In this document: positions 4,785 through 7,187 of the stretch, in pieces
Layout: every line of letters begins with the position of its first letter
How positions within the stretch are numbered: position 1 is the first letter of the stretch
Source: Campylobacterales bacterium
GTDB taxonomy: Bacteria > Campylobacterota > Campylobacteria > Campylobacterales > Hydrogenimonadaceae
Assembly: GCA_027067015.1 (NCBI GenBank)
Contig: JAMOMS010000239.1
Location: forward strand, 1-7,187
DNA length: 7,187 nt
Reading direction: 5' to 3'
Made by a program: the position numbers and the translations under genes
Notes under the pieces: generated by a model
Seen by the model: the letters and a program-made list of their open reading frames with translations, nothing else
Databases searched by the model: none
Told to the model about the DNA's origin: nothing

Positions 4785-5766
4785 AAACAAAACGATCCTC
4801 ATTACCGGCGGGGCCGGGTTTATAGGCTCCAACCTGGCCTTTTGGTTTCAAGAAAACGTCCCGAGCGCCAAAGTGGTGGTGTTTGATCTGTTTCGCACCG
4901 GTGAGACCTTTGACAACGGCAATCTCAAAAGTTTCGGCCACTACAAAAACCTGTTGGGCTTTAGGGGTGAGATTATCGCCGGCGATATTACCAAGCAAGA
5001 GGATCTGCAAAGGCTAAGAGACTTTCGTTTTGACGTGATCTTTCACGAAGCGGCCGTTAGCGATACGACCGTTTACGATCAACATCTGATGATGCAGACC
5101 AACCTCAACGCCTTTAAAGACCTGCTGAAGATGGCCAAAGAGATGGGCGCGGCCATGGTTTACGCCAGTAGCGGCGCGACCTACGGCAACGCCCCCGCCC
5201 CTCAGACCGTGGGCCGTGAGGAGCCGGCCAACATTTACGGTTTTAGCAAGCTGGCGATGGATCACCTGGCCTATGAGTGGATGAAAAAGAGCGATCTGCC
5301 CATTGTGGGACTGCGCTATTTTAACGCCTACGGTCCCAGGGAGTTTTACAAGAACAAAACCGCCTCCATGGTTTTGCAGTTTGGCCACCAGATTCTTTCG
5401 GGTCAAAGCCCCCGCCTTTTTGAGGGAAGCGAGAGGATTTTGCGCGATTTTGTCTATATTGATGATATTGTGCAGGCCAACATCAAAGCGTGCGATCCCA
5501 AAAAGAGCGGGGTTTACAATGTGGGCACGGGCAAAGCCCGCAGTTTTCAGGATATTGTGGATATTTTGCAAAAAGAGCTGGGCACGAACCTGCCTTGCGA
5601 GTATATTCCCAACCCCTATGTGGGGCGTTACCAGTTCTTTACCCAGGCCGACATCGAGCCCACACGGGAGTTTTTGGGGTATGAGCCCCAGGTGAGCCTG
5701 GAGGAGGGGATCCGCCGCTATCTGCCCGAGATCAAGCGGCTTTTTGAGGAGGAAGCGCGTGCGTAG
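4774..5766 (+). CDS. hldD: ADP-glyceromanno-heptose 6-epimerase
   Basis: The 330-residue product is an extended short-chain dehydrogenase that inverts C6 of ADP-D-glycero-D-manno-heptose to give the L-glycero form used for lipopolysaccharide inner core. Visible features are the Rossmann dinucleotide motif TGGAGFIG (11-18), the HEAAVSD segment (91-97), the serine-containing ASSGATYG (131-138), the catalytic YGFSK (Y155, K159), RYFNAYGPRE (181-190), RDFVYIDD (224-231) and YVGRYQFFTQADI (282-294). The last is typical of HldD as opposed to GalE-type epimerases. Length is normal for the family (E. coli about 310). The ATG at 4774 has AAAGG six bases upstream; a TTG at 4756 in the same frame would add six residues and lacks support. 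It overlaps gmhB by 11 bases and hldE by 8 bases, so the three are translated as a block. Confidence 0.95.
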   Translation: MNFENKTILITGGAGFIGSNLAFWFQENVPSAKVVVFDLFRTGETFDNGNLKSFGHYKNLLGFRGEIIAGDITKQEDLQRLRDFRFDVIFHEAAVSDTTVYDQHLMMQTNLNAFKDLLKMAKEMGAAMVYASSGATYGNAPAPQTVGREEPANIYGFSKLAMDHLAYEWMKKSDLPIVGLRYFNAYGPREFYKNKTASMVLQFGHQILSGQSPRLFEGSERILRDFVYIDDIVQANIKACDPKKSGVYNVGTGKARSFQDIVDILQKELGTNLPCEYIPNPYVGRYQFFTQADIEPTREFLGYEPQVSLEEGIRRYLPEIKRLFEEEARA

Positions 5767-7187
5767 GTTTGCCGACTGCTCCCCTTCGATTTTGGTGGTG
5801 GGGGATATGATGATCGACCACTACCTGTGGGGCAAGAGCGAGCGGATCTCGCCCGAGGCGCCGGTGCCGGTGGTGGATGTGCAAAACGAAACCGAAGTGT
5901 TGGGCGGCGCGGGCAACGTGGTAAACAATCTGGTGGCGTTGGGCGCGCAGGTATATGTGGCTTCGGCGATCGGTAAAGACGACAACGGCCGACGACTGAA
6001 AAAGATGTTGGAGGCGCTGGGGGTCTCAACCCGTCTGCTCATCGCCGACGAGAGTCGCGTGACTACCAGAAAGAGTCGGGTCATCGCTTCGCATCAGCAG
6101 GTGATCCGCTTTGACAGCGAGAGCCGTCAGTCTTTGGATAAAAGAGGCGAAGACAGACTGATCGAGGCGGTTCAGCGCCAACTGCTCACCACCGACGCCA
6201 TTTTGCTCTCCGATTACGGCAAAGGGGTTTTAACCGATCGGCTGACGGCCCAGATTATCGCCATGGCCAAAGCGGCGAACATTCCGGTGCTGGTTGATCC
6301 GAAAGGGGCCGACTATACCAAGTATCGGGGCGCGTCGCTGGTGACGCCAAACAAAAAAGAGGCCGAGGCGGCTACGGGTATTGCCATTAAAGACGACGAG
6401 AGTTTAAAAGAAGCCGGCTTTTGGCTCAAAGAGCGTCTGGAGCTGGAGCGGGCGATGATCACGCTCTCTGAGGAGGGGATGGCGATCTTTGATGAAGGGG
6501 GGATGCGTCGCTACCCCACCGTCGCCAGGGAGGTCTATGATGTGACGGGCGCGGGCGATACGGTGTTGGCGACGTTGGGGTTTGTGCTGGCTGTCGGCGG
6601 CACGATTGACGAGGCCGCCCGTATCGCCAACGCCTCAGCGGCGGTGGTGGTGGGCAAACTGGGAAGCGCCACGGCCACGTGGGATGAGATTATCGCTTAC
6701 GAGGCGGCTTTGCACGAAAGTACCACCGAGCATCGCATCAAAAGCCGTGAGGCGTTGGTGCAAACCGTCGAACGCCTTAGAGCCGAAGGCAAAAAGATCG
6801 TCTTTACCAACGGCTGTTTTGATATTTTGCACCTGGGGCACGTCAAGTACCTGGAGAAGGCCAAGAGTTTTGGCGACGTGCTGATCGTGGGGGTCAATAG
6901 CGACGATTCAGTACGCCGCCTCAAAGGGCCCGAGCGTCCCGTCAACCCCGAGTTTGACCGGGCTTATCTGCTCTCAGCGTTGGATGCGGTGGATTTTGTG
7001 ACGATCTTTGACGAAGATACCCCCTACGCGCTCATCGAAGCCCTACAGCCTGATGTACTGGTTAAAGGGGGTGACTACAAAGGCAAAGAGGTGGTGGGAA
7101 GCGACATCGCCAAAGAGGTACAGCTGGTTGACTTTGTGGATGGCAAAAGCACCACTGCCATTATTGAAAAAGCGAAAGGCGCAAGAT
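5759..7187 (+). CDS. hldE: Bifunctional heptose-7-phosphate kinase / heptose-1-phosphate adenylyltransferase
   Basis: This reads as 476 codons plus one base. The product phosphorylates D-glycero-D-manno-heptose 7-phosphate at C1, and after GmhB acts, transfers AMP to give ADP-heptose. The N-terminal ribokinase-like domain (about 1-315) shows VVGDMMIDHYLWG (13-25), ISPEAPVPV, LGGAGNVVNN (48-57), LSDYGKGVL (150-158), VDPKG (179-183) and DVTGAGDT (261-268) with catalytic D267. The C-terminal nucleotidyltransferase domain (about 345-476) shows FTNGCFDILHLGH (349-361) with the HLGH signature, RLKGPERPV (387-395), VKGGDY (435-440) and a late GKSTT. The start is GTG at 5759, with GAGGAGG six bases upstream inside the end of hldD. 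Since E. coli HldE is 477 residues and the last sense codons follow the conserved GKSTT segment, the final T is probably the first base of a stop codon, so the gene is practically complete. Confidence 0.95.
   Translation, partial: MRRFADCSPSILVVGDMMIDHYLWGKSERISPEAPVPVVDVQNETEVLGGAGNVVNNLVALGAQVYVASAIGKDDNGRRLKKMLEALGVSTRLLIADESRVTTRKSRVIASHQQVIRFDSESRQSLDKRGEDRLIEAVQRQLLTTDAILLSDYGKGVLTDRLTAQIIAMAKAANIPVLVDPKGADYTKYRGASLVTPNKKEAEAATGIAIKDDESLKEAGFWLKERLELERAMITLSEEGMAIFDEGGMRRYPTVAREVYDVTGAGDTVLATLGFVLAVGGTIDEAARIANASAAVVVGKLGSATATWDEIIAYEAALHESTTEHRIKSREALVQTVERLRAEGKKIVFTNGCFDILHLGHVKYLEKAKSFGDVLIVGVNSDDSVRRLKGPERPVNPEFDRAYLLSALDAVDFVTIFDEDTPYALIEALQPDVLVKGGDYKGKEVVGSDIAKEVQLVDFVDGKSTTAIIEKAKGAR

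Noticed and set aside
7160..7187. Possible truncation of hldE at the right edge as a real gene defect.
   Set aside because: It is a window-edge effect: 476 codons are present, matching the full family length, and only the stop codon is cut off.

Overview
The window looks like a chromosomal segment of a Campylobacterota (epsilonproteobacterial) chemolithotroph, probably a relatively GC-rich lineage such as the Sulfurovum/Nitratifractor group. That placement is an inference. It rests on a gene order I recognise from Campylobacter jejuni (ccoI - ccoS - gmhB - hldD - hldE, the Cj1155c to Cj1150c region) and on the style of the CcoS protein. G+C looks a little above 50% by eye and fairly even; I did not compute it. 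Genus-level identity cannot be settled from the sequence alone.

Layout. Bases 1-174 hold, on the minus strand, the first 58 codons of a Wzx/MATE-like polysaccharide flippase that runs off the left edge. Bases 175-232 are a short divergent promoter region with overlapping, opposing -10 boxes inside an imperfect dyad. Everything after this is on the plus strand and tightly packed: a CcoI/FixI-type copper P-type ATPase (233-2644); a Uma2-family PD-(D/E)XK protein with its own extended -10 promoter (2682-3227); the catalytic subunit of a ferredoxin:thioredoxin reductase (3298-3636); a Dabb-domain protein (3646-3936); CcoS (3940-4170); a 40-residue single-membrane-helix protein that is easily missed (4180-4302); GmhB (4299-4784); HldD (4774-5766); and HldE (5759 to the right edge, essentially complete, with its stop codon probably beginning on the last base).

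How the genes work together. Two conserved jobs are joined in one gene run. CcoI and CcoS serve assembly of the cbb3-type cytochrome c oxidase: copper export across the inner membrane toward the CuB site, and cofactor insertion. GmhB, HldE and HldD are three of the four activities that make ADP-L-glycero-beta-D-manno-heptose for the lipopolysaccharide inner core; the fourth, GmhA, is not in the window and would be expected just downstream. The left-edge flippase also belongs to cell-surface polysaccharide work. Between CcoI and CcoS sits a cassette (Uma2, FTR catalytic subunit, Dabb) that I do not recall from the C. jejuni version of this locus. The last four genes are linked by a 9-nt gap and then overlaps of 4, 11 and 8 nt, which suggests translational coupling.

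No tRNA, rRNA, CRISPR array, insertion sequence or convincing intrinsic terminator was seen. No intergenic stretch exceeds 70 bases. The least understood items are the 40-residue membrane protein, the FTR catalytic subunit without a visible partner, and the dyad over the divergent promoter.
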